Positions 10,803-25,000 of a stretch of 64,000 nucleotides of DNA are shown one piece after another (within the stretch, counting starts at the first letter, position 1; each line of letters opens with the position of its first letter). The stretch is from Cinnamomum chago. Taxonomy: Eukaryota; Streptophyta; Magnoliopsida; Laurales; Lauraceae. Location: positions 32,538,501-32,602,500 of the forward strand of contig CP142452.1 of NCBI GenBank assembly GCA_038049695.1, written 5' to 3'. Below the pieces are notes generated by a model, which was given only the letters and a program-made list of their open reading frames with translations, searched no databases and was not told the DNA's origin. The translations under genes were made by a program, and so were the position numbers.

Positions 10803-11275
10803 CTCATTTTTTTCTACATTAGCTGATAACATCCGAAGTGTCTACTTCTTCTCCTTAAGCTCCAATAAATAGAGACCACCATCATCATCATCATGGGTTT
10901 TTGTGAAACAAGATTAAGTAAAAATTGAGGAACATGTAAATTCAAGGATAATTACCGTTAAAGATTAATGGTCGTCCCTTCCCTTGCTACTTGTGTGAAT
11001 GTGTCATTAGCAATGCATACATTTCCACAGCAAGATTGACTATAATACTGAATTTTTTAACATTCATATCACATCATCTGTGGCACCTGAATCTATGAAC
11101 CAAGCGGGAGTACCGTATGAGGAAGAAGCCATCACAGAACTACTAGATGATATAGATGAACCAGGAGAGACCATAGCAAATGATGAGGAGGCTAATATCC
11201 CTTCTAATGTTTGGAGTCTCCGACATAGATGGATGATTTCTTGTTCTTTTGAACTTTTCTTAATATAATAATTTT
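10800..11275 (-). pseudogene. Ty1/copia gag-protease fragment
   Basis: On the minus strand the frame from about 11260 passes a serine-rich gag tail into a protease signature, WFIDSGAT, near 11110-11090. It then runs into traces of the protease flap and the GAG-pre-integrase block (GLYLLE near 10860), broken by several stops and shifts. It is clearly a third copia lineage piece, unrelated in detail to C1 and C2. No LTR is seen. Confidence 0.5.
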
Positions 11276-12420
11276 CGTCAAAGGGATTTATTGTAATCCT
11301 ACTACTTGGATTTACAGCATTAGTTAACTAGGAATTATTCATAGATGGTTTCCCCCTGGTTGGACAACATTAGAAACCCTAGAGTTCACTTCTTATGCTG
11401 AAACAATGCCTTTAACATATCAATATGGGGGGGGGGGGGGAGGCCAAAACATTGATTTCTTAATTTAAATACTTCTTATTCCCACCTGGAATGAATGAAT
11501 TGATGGAGAGGGGATCAAATTAGTTCTTTCTGCTCATCGCTTTTGGTTTGTTCCAGCCGTTCATGAATGGAAAGCCTTTGCTTTCCAAATGGACCGATGC
11601 CGAGAAAAAAAGAAAAGAAGTATGTGTAATTACTCTTTAATCTTTAACAAGGATGAATTCTCATCCAATCAATCACTAACAGTTTCCTAAATTCAGTGCT
11701 TTTGCTGTATAGCTTCTGTCCAACTGATTGCAGAAAAACACAATCCAAAGTCCACTCAGTTTCTGCCCCCTTTTATCCTCTGAAGCGAAAACAACCCTTT
11801 GAACATCTTAATAAAAAAGCAACTCTCCAACAACTTTAAAGACCTTAAACTGCTAATTTGGATGATTATTTCACCCAAAAATTCACATGACAGATTATGA
11901 TTTTTAGGATGTTTACACAAGCTTCCAAAGGTCAATAGGTACTATTTCTCTTCCAAACTCAAAAGAAGTCAAACTCAGTTATAGAGACCAATCAACGACC
12001 TGAAATCATGCATGGGTACACCAACAGGCTGAATCATCTGTATCTAGATATCTTAACCACTTTTGCAGCAAACACAGCACTTAGGTTTTGGGCATCGGCA
12101 TGTATATTCTGACGGCAGCCCCTAATCTCCACTTAGATGCACCACAACTCTTCAAAAAGCGTTCTTTGATAGTAGTCTCCATCTCTTCGATGTGCTCTGA
12201 TTCCAAATTTGAGTTTTTGATTTGAAGTAGTAGGATTTTAGAGAGAGAGGTCAGAAAAAATCAGGGCTTCTGGGAAAGAGGAGGAGAGGAAAGAAGAGGA
12301 AAGAGATATTTAGGGCTGAAATTGGGTTGACTTTCCCAGGCTGGGTGACCAGCCTTACGTAGTTATATTATTAAAAATATCCAGAAACTCCCGGATTCTT
12401 TATGACATTTACATCACTCA
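11276..12420. other. Intergenic stretch, no gene supported
   Basis: AT-rich sequence with a run of ten or more G near 11430 and purine-rich patches near 12250-12310. I recognise no coding domain or transposon end. Confidence 0.4.
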
Positions 12421-12444
12421 CTGACTTTTCTTTAATTACTGGGG

Positions 12445-12645
12445 GTGATTCATGGGTTGGAAGCTAAGCCTACAATTATTGGGGTGATTCATATTCAGCT
12501 ATTCATTCAGGTTTGCTTCAAGATGATTGGGTTCATTAAATTTTTTGTTTGTCTGCTATTGTTTTTTCAACATGCTCTTAGGGGAGCCAATGCATTGGCA
12601 AATAGGTTGGGTAAAGAAGGTGCACCTTGCACCACCGTTCTGTGA
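12445..12645 (+). pseudogene. Possible LINE RNase H-like 3' remnant
   Basis: The C-terminal part of a 66-codon open frame reads GANALANRLGKEGA after an H and R, which resembles the last conserved block (H-x4-R-x2-N-x2-AD-x-LAKxG) of the RNase H-like domain at the end of plant LINE polyproteins. Here the aspartate of the AD pair is replaced by asparagine. Nothing upstream matches a reverse transcriptase, so this would be a 5'-truncated copy. The call rests on one short block. Confidence 0.35.
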
Positions 12646-12960
12646 TGTTTGATTTCCGCACGTCTTTCTTGTCTTCTTGGTATAATATATTTTATTTAAT
12701 ATCTAAAAAGAACAAAAACAAGTGTCCATTTTTCACAAGGAGTCAAATGAGCCACTGAGTACATCAATAGAATTTACTTTTACAGTTTTACTTTCAAATT
12801 GAATGATTAAAGACTCAGATCTATGGAAAATCTTAGGGTTTTTTTTTCTGCAATCAAACAACTACTTAGATTATAACAACTACTTAGATTATAGCAAAAA
12901 GTCGAAAACTCAACTCCTTGTGTTTTATGGGGAGCTGGTCTCTATGGGGAGAAATCTAGC

Positions 12961-12984
12961 ACTGCTCTCTCTCTCTCTCTCTCA
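12961..12984. repeat. (CT)n microsatellite
   Basis: About nine CT units lie 40 bp before the first recognisable SEC10 exon, within the intron. Confidence 0.6.
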
Positions 12985-13024
12985 ATTGGATTATTGCAAC
13001 TTAAGTTTGAGTAACTTTGTGCAG

Positions 13025-16000
13025 GTGGAACGCCTACTGTCTGCAGAACAGAAAGCAACAGATTATAAGACACCTGACGATGGAAATGCTCCTGATCACC
13101 GCCCAACAAATGCCTGCACGAGGTATATTATACTTCGTAGTGTATGTATTTGAATAATAGGACTCTATAGTTTCTGTGGCTGATCGTCAAGCTTTGCGGT
13201 CATTGTCAGAGTTGTTGCGTACCTCTCCCGTGTACTTGATGTTGCATTCACTGCTCTGGAGGGTCTAAACAAGCAAGCTTTCCTGACTGAAGTGGTACAG
13301 TATAAAATTTTGGAGTCTCCTGCTAACATTGAATTATGCATTTCTATGCTGCTGTTGATTTGACTTTTTGTGAAAGCAAGATCGAGACCAAGTATGCATG
13401 CATGATAAAAGCATATTTATGTCTGTGTGCACTGCACATGTGTACTATGTAGCTACTTGTGCATAAACTCCCTCTCATAGTGTTTTGCCTGGCATCCAGC
13501 ATCCATCCTGCACTATAAATTTGTACTGGCTTCAGCAAGCCCATGAAATATCATCCCATCATCATCATGTTATGGCAATTGAGTGTCAGTTTACGGAGTA
13601 AAACCAGAGTATTCTATTTAAGAAATGCACGTTGTACCCCATTCTGTTCTTTACAATGAGTCTCGCCTATAATAAACATATACCTTCTCCCAAACACACG
13701 TATGATGTACCCCCAAGTGAAATGGCATCATCCCCTATTTTACGCTGATCCAAATGATATTCACTGTTGGACTGAACCATGATAAATATATTTAAAAAAA
13801 AAACTGCATTTATGAAACTGTTAAAATTCATATGAAAGGCATTGAATTTATGGCCCTAAGATGAAGTTAGGACTGTTTGAGTGGGTGATACTTGGCTTCA
13901 TCATAGGTGGCCCCATTTATTTCCCTTCCAGTTAAGAGAAGGAACTGGTTCCCTCATGAAAATCTGTTGTATATGTATACATATGAACAACTGATGAAAG
14001 TCAATATAACTCTGTGTGTGAACATATGGGAAAGAGTGGGCTATTGTTTGAATTAGGGTGCTTGGTAGTGCCAACTATAGAGTTTGTGAAGGACCCAGGC
14101 TGGTCGGCTCTAATACCAAAGGGAATGTCTACCAGAATATATGACGTCGTTGTCCTCATCCCTATCGTTGTTATCATTTGTAGTGCCACTACCATATTGC
14201 ATTTTCCCACCATAATGAATTTGATATTGGTGGGCATAGGGATCGTGGAATGCAAAGAAGGCATCACGGGAACTTGGAGGTGGATATCTATATTGAGTTT
14301 GACCATAGTCAGTTGGAAGTAGGTGGGCCTCGTGGATAGGTTTTCAAAACTTTTTGACCCACTTGACTCAGAAATCAACTATCCAGAAGGCTATAACCCA
14401 ATCCAGGATGCAATCCCTCATTCTCATCAATCATGTACAGCAATATAACCTATCTAGAAGATAGAAATCAGCAACTACATGCAACAAAATAATCTACAAC
14501 AAGTAAAGAAGCAGATTATACCTTTGGAGCCCGGTAGTGCTCTAATCGAGGAGAAGACAACCAACTAGAACAAGAACTCTTCTTGCAGCAATTAGAGATC
14601 TCTAAGACCTTGTTGTCTTCCACGCTATGACCCTTTATAAGATCTCTTTTCTCAAGAAGATGTGTGGGATCTCCAAGAGAAAACCCTACTAGAAACTCTG
14701 AGGAACTAGAAGGCAACTAGAAGAGAGAGAAGAGAAGAAAATTGTGCAACACTTGCACAAATAAAGAGGGTTGGGCGTGCACTCTTATGGCTGAACGTCC
14801 AAGGGGTGTATTCCCCTTTAAATAGCCATCAAGTCTCCTCTCTTATCTCTCTTACTAATTTGTATTAGAAGTCACACTTCCACACACATTAGTAGCTTAC
14901 TATTACGACTATTAGAAGTCCCACTTCAAATAGAAATAGTAACTTTCTAATTCCTTCCTTTTAGAGTTTAAGTAAGAATATAATCTTTCTAATACTTGGG
15001 CTAGCGTGGGGACCACTAGGGATTCCTTAGAAAGCTGGCTCCAACTGGGACACGCGACCCCACATCTCATGTGTAATCCGGACCCACAGTTAATTACAAA
15101 TAACACCACTATATAAATGCAATTGCACTTCAGTCTTAGGAATAAATTATAATGAAGACCCTAAACTTCCCAATTACCACAAGTAGGCCCCTCTATCATT
15201 ATCCATAGATCAATTGGAATAAATCTGTCCCATCCAATCTTAGATCCACATCTTATTATCCTTGAGCCCCAATTAATTACAATGATCATCAGTACCATCC
15301 AATTAACTCTTAATCGAGATGGGTGCGCACTTACTAATGATAAATCCATTAAGAGGCACAAGGGGATAATGTAGATAGATTCCATCTTGATCATTGCATG
15401 TTCCCCCAGTCCTACTACCACGTACCCAAGACACCGAGGTGTTGACCTTCAGTTGGCCTCACTCGTTGGTGACTCAAAGCAAATGAAGAGACAGAAACTT
15501 GAGTTCATCAATGTCTCAAGATTGAGAGCCTATTGCTAGGGAATTATGAGAGTAGTCCTTAAATCAAGACAATATTTCATAAGGTGCTTCTCATGGTCCT
15601 TCAATACATCAAATGTACCGGCACTATGATCCAAAATCTTACATTCTGATGATCGAGACAGATCACACTATCTCATAGTGATCAAAGTGTTGCAATCTTG
15701 TCAGATGAGATGCCCAGTCTTATCACTGGTTGTGAAGATATTTTAAGTATAAGATTTGTGACACATATCTCCCGTATGTGGATCTCATCCATATACATAT
15801 ATCACATCTAATATACTAATGGGGCCCGGTTCATCTCATGAACCATTATATCATATGTATAGGTCATGTGCATTAAGTAATAAATCACCATTCATCTCAT
15901 GAAAGGAAAGCATGATTATATTGATAAATAAAGAAATTAATCAATTTATTACATCAACTGATGGATTGAGACCATACAATCTAACATAGTCACCATGAGT

Positions 16001-19000
16001 AGGACCCTGATAGAGGCTCTATCAAATGGGGTGTCTGCCAGGACATTACCCAGAGAAGAGCCCTTAAGAGGAACTCTCTACACCAACTTCAATTCAGCGA
16101 GATCCTATGTGTTTTGGTGTTCTTTTAAGCATAGAAGAGTAGAAGAGTTGCGTAAAAATGTTGTTTGGAGAAAAGAAGGAAAGAAATAAGCCTTAATATG
16201 CATTTCAAAAATTTGAAAAGTAGCTGCCAATTTAGTGTAGCGGTCTTGGCCGCTACGCCCGATGTAGCGGCCGTTATTTCGATCCATGATGTTGAGAGGG
16301 GAGTTGGTGTATGTATTGTGGATGGGCCTTATTACAAAGTTTCTTATTTTAAAATAATGAATGTGTTTTCTCTTGAAAACTTTGAAAAAAATTAATTACA
16401 TAAATAATATTGGGGATGAGTGGGAGACAATATTTGAGAGGTTCCCGGAGGTTATCGAAACTGCACTATGAAACTGGGGCCATAGGAGATTTACCCGGCT
16501 CTCCTTGGGCCCGTAGGGATTAGTCCGGCCCAAAGGGCTGGGACACCTTCCTTTGTCTATATATTTATATATATATTACAAAGACCACCTAGGTGTAGTT
16601 AGGGACTATGATGCTCAGATTTGGATTGAGAGGAGTTGCACACTCTGTTATGGGTGGATGACCATCACCAGGGAACCCCTACTTAATTATGTAGTTACAC
16701 TTGGGCTCAGTTTTCATCAGGTTTGTTGATGTGATAAACTATATTATAGATGTGAGGTACCTGAAGAGGCTTCTGAATGAGGTGATTGAGGCGGTTATCA
16801 CTAATTTTGTTCTCCAAGTTGTTACAAATAATGATGTAAGCATGAATAAAGCCAAGAAGATTCTGATGTAGCAGAGGGTGCACATATTTTGTTCATGTAT
16901 GACACTTTTTGGACCTTATGATCGAAGGCATTGGAAGGGAGAAAAAAACTATTAAATTGGGAGATTGAAAAGGTAGAAAGATGACTGACTTGATATAAGG
17001 GTTCGACCCGCTCATATTTATGGGGAAAAACTATATTGACAACCATAAGCATCTATGGCTTAGGATTACATGATTGGCCACTCACTTTATAGCCCTTTAG
17101 AGCCTATATAAATACAAAGGAGGGCTAGGTCAACTTATTATGTTGGCGAGTAGCTAGATCTTGTGTGGTTTTTTGGGAAATGGGAGTTGAAGATTGCGTA
17201 GGAAGCGAGAAAGAAGAAGTTTTAAGGCTTTGGAAATGTGGAAATGGAGAAAGAAAAGTGCAAGGATGAAAATAACGGTAGTGAGTCGTGACGGGCATAA
17301 TGGCTGGCCGTTAAAATGCTATGTAGTAGGCGATACATAGTTGCAGAGCGGTGTGATTCGAAAAAGTTGTCAAAAAATCTGAAAAATTCCAGAAAATCCA
17401 AAATATTGGAAAATGCTAGAATATATATATATATTTTTCAAGAGCACCTAAGGGAGCTTAGCGGTCTCCTCATTGCATGAGGTCCTATATCGCTGTATGA
17501 TTAGAAAAAAATAGTATTGATCTATTTTTTTCACATGTACTCATATTGATTACTTATACTAACTTGGAAACTAATGAAATGTTTATAAAAAAAAAAAAAG
17601 CTCTATCACAAAGATATCATCAAACTAAAGAATGGATTGATGTAAAGATTTAAGAGTTTATAATTCAACAGTCAACACTCAACAATCAACACAACAAATG
17701 GCATAATAATTAATGACTTCATAAAAAATAAAAATAAAAAAAACAAAAAAAAAAACCGACAATGTACTTAAGAGTGTAGCGTTGGGAAAGGAATACCTCT
17801 AATACCAAGGGAATGTCTACCAGGATACATGGTGTCGTTGTCCCCATCCCCATCGATTTTTTCATTTGTAGCACCACTGCCAATATTGATATTGGTGGGT
17901 GTTGTGTTGAGGGAGAAGGGAGGAGAGGAAAGTGGAAACACAGTGTAAACTATTTAGTGCTTATTGTGTTCTACTAATCTCAATTACATTCACCAAATAT
18001 ATATAGAACTAAACAGCAAACTTACTAACTAAAGAGTCCTGACCAAAATAGGAAACACGATGATAAAAGAAAAGTAAACCTACTTACATAATGAAACTAA
18101 TTATAATCCTAAGCTACATAGTGTCACCGCCCCAACCACTTCGGTGCATTTGCTGAGTCAGTCATGACTTCAACAAATAGGAATCGTAGAATGCGTAGAA
18201 GTTGTAGGAACTTGGAGGAGGTGAATATCTATATTGACCATAGTTACCAAGGGAGTATGACCTCAAAGATGTAGATTGTTGTTCTTCTTGTTGCACTTCT
18301 CCATATTGATAATATGGTGTGGTCCATGTGGGAAAAAAAGGCGATTGTCCATGTGGATGTGACCATCACCCTGAATATGGATCATGGTAACTAGAGATCC
18401 AAGATGTTGTTTGTTCTCCTTCAACGTTTCTAGCCATATTTCTTTGCTCATTTGTGTCTCCAGCTGGTGAGGCTTTATGTCGACGATGTTAATGAGCACG
18501 ATTTAGATCCATTTTGGATGGTTCCGGAAAGTCCGGTATGTCCTCTACATAAATGGTGTCTCCTTTGTCGATAGTATTCACTCGTAACACGTACCCCACT
18601 ATCACCATCTCCTCCAGATAGATCATGAGTCATGATGACTCGAAGAGACAATGGAACTACTTTTGTCTGAAGACAACACAGTATGAGTTGGTTCCTCCCC
18701 TTTAGATCTTGCACTTGTTCCTTCAGATGACCCACCTTCTCCTTTAGCCATATCTTCATCTATCAATTGATATATTTCCTGTTGAAGGCCTAGATCTAAA
18801 GATGTGATCCAAATTAATAAGACAATAACTAGGATCCTCCCTTTGCTTTCTCTCTCTAGCTCTATTTCTCAACTTTAGAGTATAGTGGAAATATAGTTTG
18901 TTGATCTTTTGTATGGTTAGCCGATTTCTAGCCTTCGTGTGGATCAAGGAAAAAGTTCTTCAATTTCCTTCATCATTTGATTAATATGTAGGAGTAAGGA

Positions 19001-22000
19001 TGCAAACGACCACTTTCCTTAGATGTGGAGCACTCTCTTCAAAATTCTCCCACCAACCCGCTAAAATGAAAAATAAACATAGAAAATTAGAAACTCGTAC
19101 TCCCATAAAAATTAAGACTAGTACGTGGAGTTTGTTATTCATACCAGGTGGATATTTTCCAATCGATCACTCCGCAAGAGGGTCTACAAAACTCCCTTTC
19201 TTATGTGTATAAATAGAAATATACAATATGAAAATTAAAAAATAAATAAGTACATTTTACATCTGTAACTTATCTCAAGTTTATTTAAAAGATAAAAAAT
19301 TCTTAACTCACTCACATACCTCATGTACACCAAAAATTTGATCATTTTCGCTCAAAATTCTTTTCATGACCTCCCTTAATCCTACTCACAAATTTGTATC
19401 TATTGCTTCGATGTGATTTTGGACATTGCGATGGTAGAAATATGGCTTTAAGAAATAACCTACATTTTAAATAGAAGAATGTGCATAACTACATAAGTTT
19501 AAAAAAATATAGCATAAAAATATTATTGACCAATAGTTGAAGAATTACATTACTTGTGACATGCAATGGATGGTGCAACTACTCATTCCACCGTCATCAA
19601 TAATTTTGAGGTATTCCTCATAATATTTACAATTTTCTTGGTATGGCTTGCTTTGCCTGATCCATTGCCTCACAGATGTACCCATTGTCATCTTATCTTC
19701 ACTATCTACAAGTTGTAGCACTTATATTAGATGCTCAAAGACCTTCAATATCTTATTTACTTTGGCTCAAAATTTATTATATCTAATTAAATTAAGGACA
19801 TCAAAGCCGGGATCACTTGTTGTTTTACCCCATTTCAAATTAAGCCATTCTTCTTATGCAAACATTTGAATAAGCTTTGTTCTAAATGTCACAAGGCTTT
19901 CCATATCACTGAAATTAGTAGCAAATCTTGTGGATCATGGACACACCAAGTCTTGGTTGTTTGTGAATCTCTTCATTAAAGCTAGCAACTATGAATGCTC
20001 GTAGACAAATCTTGTAATGCCTCTACAAGACATGATCGCATGTGCCACATTTTTCCTCTTTTCAATTTCCTCCATAATAAGGTCTATGGAATGCATCGTA
20101 CATGGCGTCCAAAATAGGTGCTTCCTTTTTTCCGTCAATATTTTACTGGCTTCCTTAAATTGGCGCCGTTATCTTTAACATTCTGTACAGCTATTTACCA
20201 CTTTAGCCATAAGACTATATATGTATCTTGCTATCTGTCTCTTTTCGGATGCATCAACGACCTTTACAAAGATGATCCAAGCTGCGGAATACTCTAAAAA
20301 GTTAATGAATTTTGTGAGTGCCGCTTGTTTATCCATCACACATAACGGTCACCCCATTATGATGCTATATAGGCCTGAAGGTCCCCACCTAAGCCTTTAT
20401 TTCTTTAAACTCTTCTAGGTATTCAGTGCCTACATAATATATGGAGGAAGCCAATATACCCGGCCCAGCCCCAGCCGCAACATCAAGAATGGTTTGAAAG
20501 GATGGACAGTCCACTTCTGTAGAGGGTATGTTCTTATAAGTTAGCCATTTTTTTGTAGCTTTGGGATGAAACACTCTTCAAAAGTCAGTGATCTCCACAA
20601 CAATCAGCTATGTTGCTTAGAAGTTCCAAGAAATCACTGACTCCCTTCGGTTATGCTTAAAGAATGAATTAGACTCTTTTGTCCAACGGTGAACTGTGGC
20701 CGCTATAGGAAAGGCTTTGGTGCGCTTTCGTTTGTGGAACGCCCATGCATGAATGAAGTGATGCTGCCCGACAAGCAAAAGCAACCAATTCGTTCAGAAA
20801 CTCAATCAAAAGGTGAACACCTGAAGGCCTCATCCCCTTACTACCCAACCGTGTACATTCTACATACGAGATGCTTCCATCACATCCGGGCCTCCACCTG
20901 AAGCCGGAGCAAGTGTAGACTCGCGTGCAATCAATATGGAAAGACCCGAAAGATTGTAGCATATGTTCTGCGAGCAACCAGATCAGTCAGTGAATCGGAG
21001 AAGCGAGGTGGTAGTAAGGAACGACCATCTTTCTTCTGGTATGGCAGGCTCGTCGGGTAGGGCAGCCAGTCGAGAAGAACCGTCTTTCCCTCCTATTGAA
21101 TTCCAATAGCATAGAGAGAGATGTTTCGTGTGTTCCTGTGAGTAATACTATGCTACTGCATTGCCTCCACCTACTCAACTTGTACAAGTCTAGTTGGGCC
21201 ATGTATCCCGAGGTCTCTCTTGCGCTCTTGAAAGCCCACTTAAGGACTTTTGAGATTTTGGCTTGATTAGCCGTCTCCTCTCTATGTACTAGTGGATCAA
21301 CTGGGCCGGCTACTCTACCAGGGGTTTGTGTAGCTCTACGAGTAGCAACTATCTCTACATCATTATCCCATTATCTAGTGCTAAATGCTTGACCCATGGC
21401 CCTCACAATGCCCTTGCCTTTGCCTCCCGCACCAAATGACCTCCCTACATCATAATGTCTACCTTTGCTAACTGCTCGACACTCTTCTTCTTGGTGCATC
21501 ATGAGGGACTCTTAGCATGCAGCTGTCATTGTGGGTCATCATCTTCACCATCAGAATCAGAGAGAACTTGCTACCCAAATACATCAGTGCATCATCAACT
21601 GCCTCTGGCCTCTTTTCTTGAATCTGTACTTATATTCCATTTTCCTTAATTCCGCAATTTTTTTATCTTTTCCCTAACTTCTTTGGACACACTAGGACAA
21701 CCTACTACATTGCCACTTTTAGCCAAGTGTGTCGCTTACATCTTGTGATGCCCCCTCATTGGTCACTTTTTTTACAAAATTTGCACAATCTTCAAGCGAT
21801 CTCCATCGACTGCCTCACCATGACTCCATGTAGGATCTAAATCATGCAGAATCTTCTTACAACTTGAAGCCTAGATTAACTTTGACACAGTAGAATACCT
21901 GCATTGCATATATGATATATTTATATATTAGAATCCATTTAGATGTAATTTGGTTGCCTACCTTGGAAAAAAAATTATTTTAAAAAAAGTCCGAAAATAA

Positions 22001-25000
22001 TAAATTAAATCAATATTTTTTAAAATGAAAGGATTCATATATCTTCATCTAACACTTAGGGCCTGTTTCTTTACTAGAATTCAAGGAATTTCAGTCTCCA
22101 GAATCTGTAAATGCTCCAACATTTAGTGGAATTCATGAGTTCTCCTTTGTTCGTGAGCTTCTAGAAATTCCACCAAAAAGCAATGGGAGCTGGAATGCTG
22201 GAATTACAGGAACTCCAAAAGTCATTTGAGACCTTAGATGGCCGAAATTTTGGAATTCTTGTGAAGAAACATGGCATTTGCAAATGCCAGGGGACAAGCC
22301 TTCACATAATCAAATCATGTCCAAAAAAAACCTCAACACATCAAAACCTTGTCAAAAATTCTAGCAACAGGAAAGCAATTTTGAAGTGATTTGGTTTGCC
22401 ACATTTCAAAAAATATATATATTTTTTGAAAAAACCCTAAAATTTTGAAAATAAATGTTGAGTAAATTTTTTAAAAACTATGAAAGAATGGAGGATTCAA
22501 CTATGGGATTCATAGATCTAGCAATATGGAAGTGTTGTGGTTGGCCATATTTAAAAAGAAACTTATTTAAAAAAATAACCCTAAAAATCCAAAAATACGA
22601 ATAAATAAATAAAATGAAAGAATGTAGGACTCAGCTACAAGATTCATAGATCTAACACTTAGAAGCCATTTTGAAGTGATTTGATGGGTTTTCTATGAGG
22701 AAAAATTGGTTTTTTTTCCAACAAATAAAAAGATCTGAAAATAAAAAAAACAAAAAAATTCTATAAACCTCAAAATATGTGGGCTTGATTTATGGGAAAC
22801 ATAGATCTAACACTAAGAAGTAATTTTCGTGTGATTTATGGAAAGAAAAATAGAGATAAACTCAAAAATATGAAAAATACCACAGAGAAAAACCTAGCTA
22901 GAGAAGAAGCCCCTGAGTTGGAATGCTTGATCCTTGCTTATTTATAATGCTTCGATTTGGTGTTTTTTTTGGTGTTCTTCTAGTAAGTTTGCAGTGAGGA
23001 AGGGAAGAGGATGCTCTTACAGCAGTGAAAAGGAGGTAGGAGAAATAAAAAAGTGAGTGAAAAAAAAAATCGCTACGTTGCGCCTGCCACGGCATTGTAG
23101 CAGCCCACTACAGTTGGTAGTGCCAATAAATGTAAAGAACAGTAGCGAGCTGAGGCGCTACACAATTTATAGTATCAGCTGCTTTTTTCATCCATTTCAA
23201 AAGAGAAGAAAAGCTTTTAAAGGTGTGGCTGATTTCAACTAATTATCGGTAGATACAATCAATAGTTATGTGATATTTTTGCAGTACAATCTCAAAATGA
23301 TATCACATGATATTGGTGGTGTATGCATAGATACTTGATGCTTATCGGCCAATGCATATCCAATAATTTAGACCATGCCTGCAACACGATCTTCTTGAAC
23401 TTGATCATATGGATCCACATCAAGACAATGAAGAGGAAATCATATTACATACCTTATTAGAGAACTATTTGGTATAGAGGGGACCACTGTGTACGCCAGG
23501 GTGCTTCTTGCATGCAGAATGTTATGCCGACTTGACATCTACAATGCACTAGAACATGAATAATGATTCAAATGAAGTCATCAGCTTAATAGAACTTGTT
23601 GATATTTTTTAATAATTAGAAAAAAATGCAAAAAATATTAGTGGGACCTGACTTTATGTTGTCTTTGGTTGTCAGGAACTACAAGAAGATGAGCCCCATT
23701 ATAAAACACATTTATTGTGCTTCATAATTAATAATTACAAAACACAACTTGGTAAATTATCTGCTAAGAGATAAATTGAAGGTTTCATTTGGAAGGTATT
23801 AGGGGAAGAGGTCATTCATGACCTTAGGTGAAGTGCTGACTGCTGAGGAATGACATGTCATTTTGTGGAGTAACTGAGAACATGGCATTGAATTGGGCGT
23901 ATTTGAAAAATAAACTCAAGAAGGTTACCCTGAGAAGATGGGTTTCAAAACAATGATGAAAGATGTATCCTTAGCTAGTCCAAGCATCAACTTACAGCAT
24001 GCATCATATGCTAGATAGGGTTCCGATATTCTTGGTAGGTTTTGTGGTCTTAGCTTTGATGTAGGGCTTTTCTTTATCTTTATCTTTTTTTAGTGTGGAG
24101 TTTGGAGTAGAAATATTTTTACGGACCCAAAATTGATGGGATAAGGCTCTGATGATGATGGTGATCATTTTAAATATCTGTCTAGGTTCTACTTTACTAT
24201 TGCCAAGCTCTTTCTCCATAGATTTTTTTTTTTTTTTAATCAGTAGGTATTCCTTTGATTTTTAACTTCCAAATGTTTGATTTGAATTACATTTTGATGA
24301 AATAAACTTTGCAAATTAGGGTAATCGTTTGCACAAAGGGCTGCTTAATCATTGGCAAAAGTTCACTTTCAGTGCTAGGTAAGTTTCTTCTTCTTCGTTG
24401 TGATTAATGATTGTTGATTTTAATGAAAATGCTCTTCAATTTATGCCACAATAAGATGTAATAATGATGGCTGCTGATTTTCATTTCCAGTTAATATGGT
24501 TGGACATGTTCTTTATAATTTTCTCTTCATATTGATATCTTTGGTTATTAATTAAAAACGTTTTCTACTATTATTATCATTATCACTGTTGTTGTTGTTG
24601 CTGTTATTGCTGCTGCTGCTGCTGTTGTTACTGTTTTGTTGCACTTCCTCACGTCCTTCCCTAAGAGGTAGAATGGAAGGGCAAAAAATGGGTATGCATA
24701 ACAAGACTTAAGGCAGGCCCATGTGCCATGAGCATGGTTCAAGATTGTGGTAAAGTTTACCATTGTGGTCAACCCTGAAAAATGATGACGTGACATAGTG
24801 TCATGGTTCACGGTCTGTCGCAAAACGAAATTTTTTTTACCCCTAAAAACAAATTGAAAAGATTTCCAAATAATCTAGAATATTGTAAAATTCTAGAAAA
24901 CTATGTTTTTTTTTTTTTTCCATTAGTCAACATTACAAAACAAAATATCACTCCCCCTAAGTCAAGTATCCTGTATCAATGTCTTATCTGAAACTATATA

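Noticed and set aside
12068..12170. Short minus-strand frame starting METTIKERFLKSCG with a purine-rich upstream region
   Set aside because: It has 33 codons and no recognised family. It could be a first exon, but there is no splice or downstream support.
20669..20977. 102-codon minus frame in the organelle-like insert
   Set aside because: I recognise no mitochondrial or plastid gene. The insert as a whole is reported instead.
24004..24219. Lysine-rich 71-codon minus frame
   Set aside because: Low-complexity sequence in an AT-rich intron. There is no domain or conserved context.
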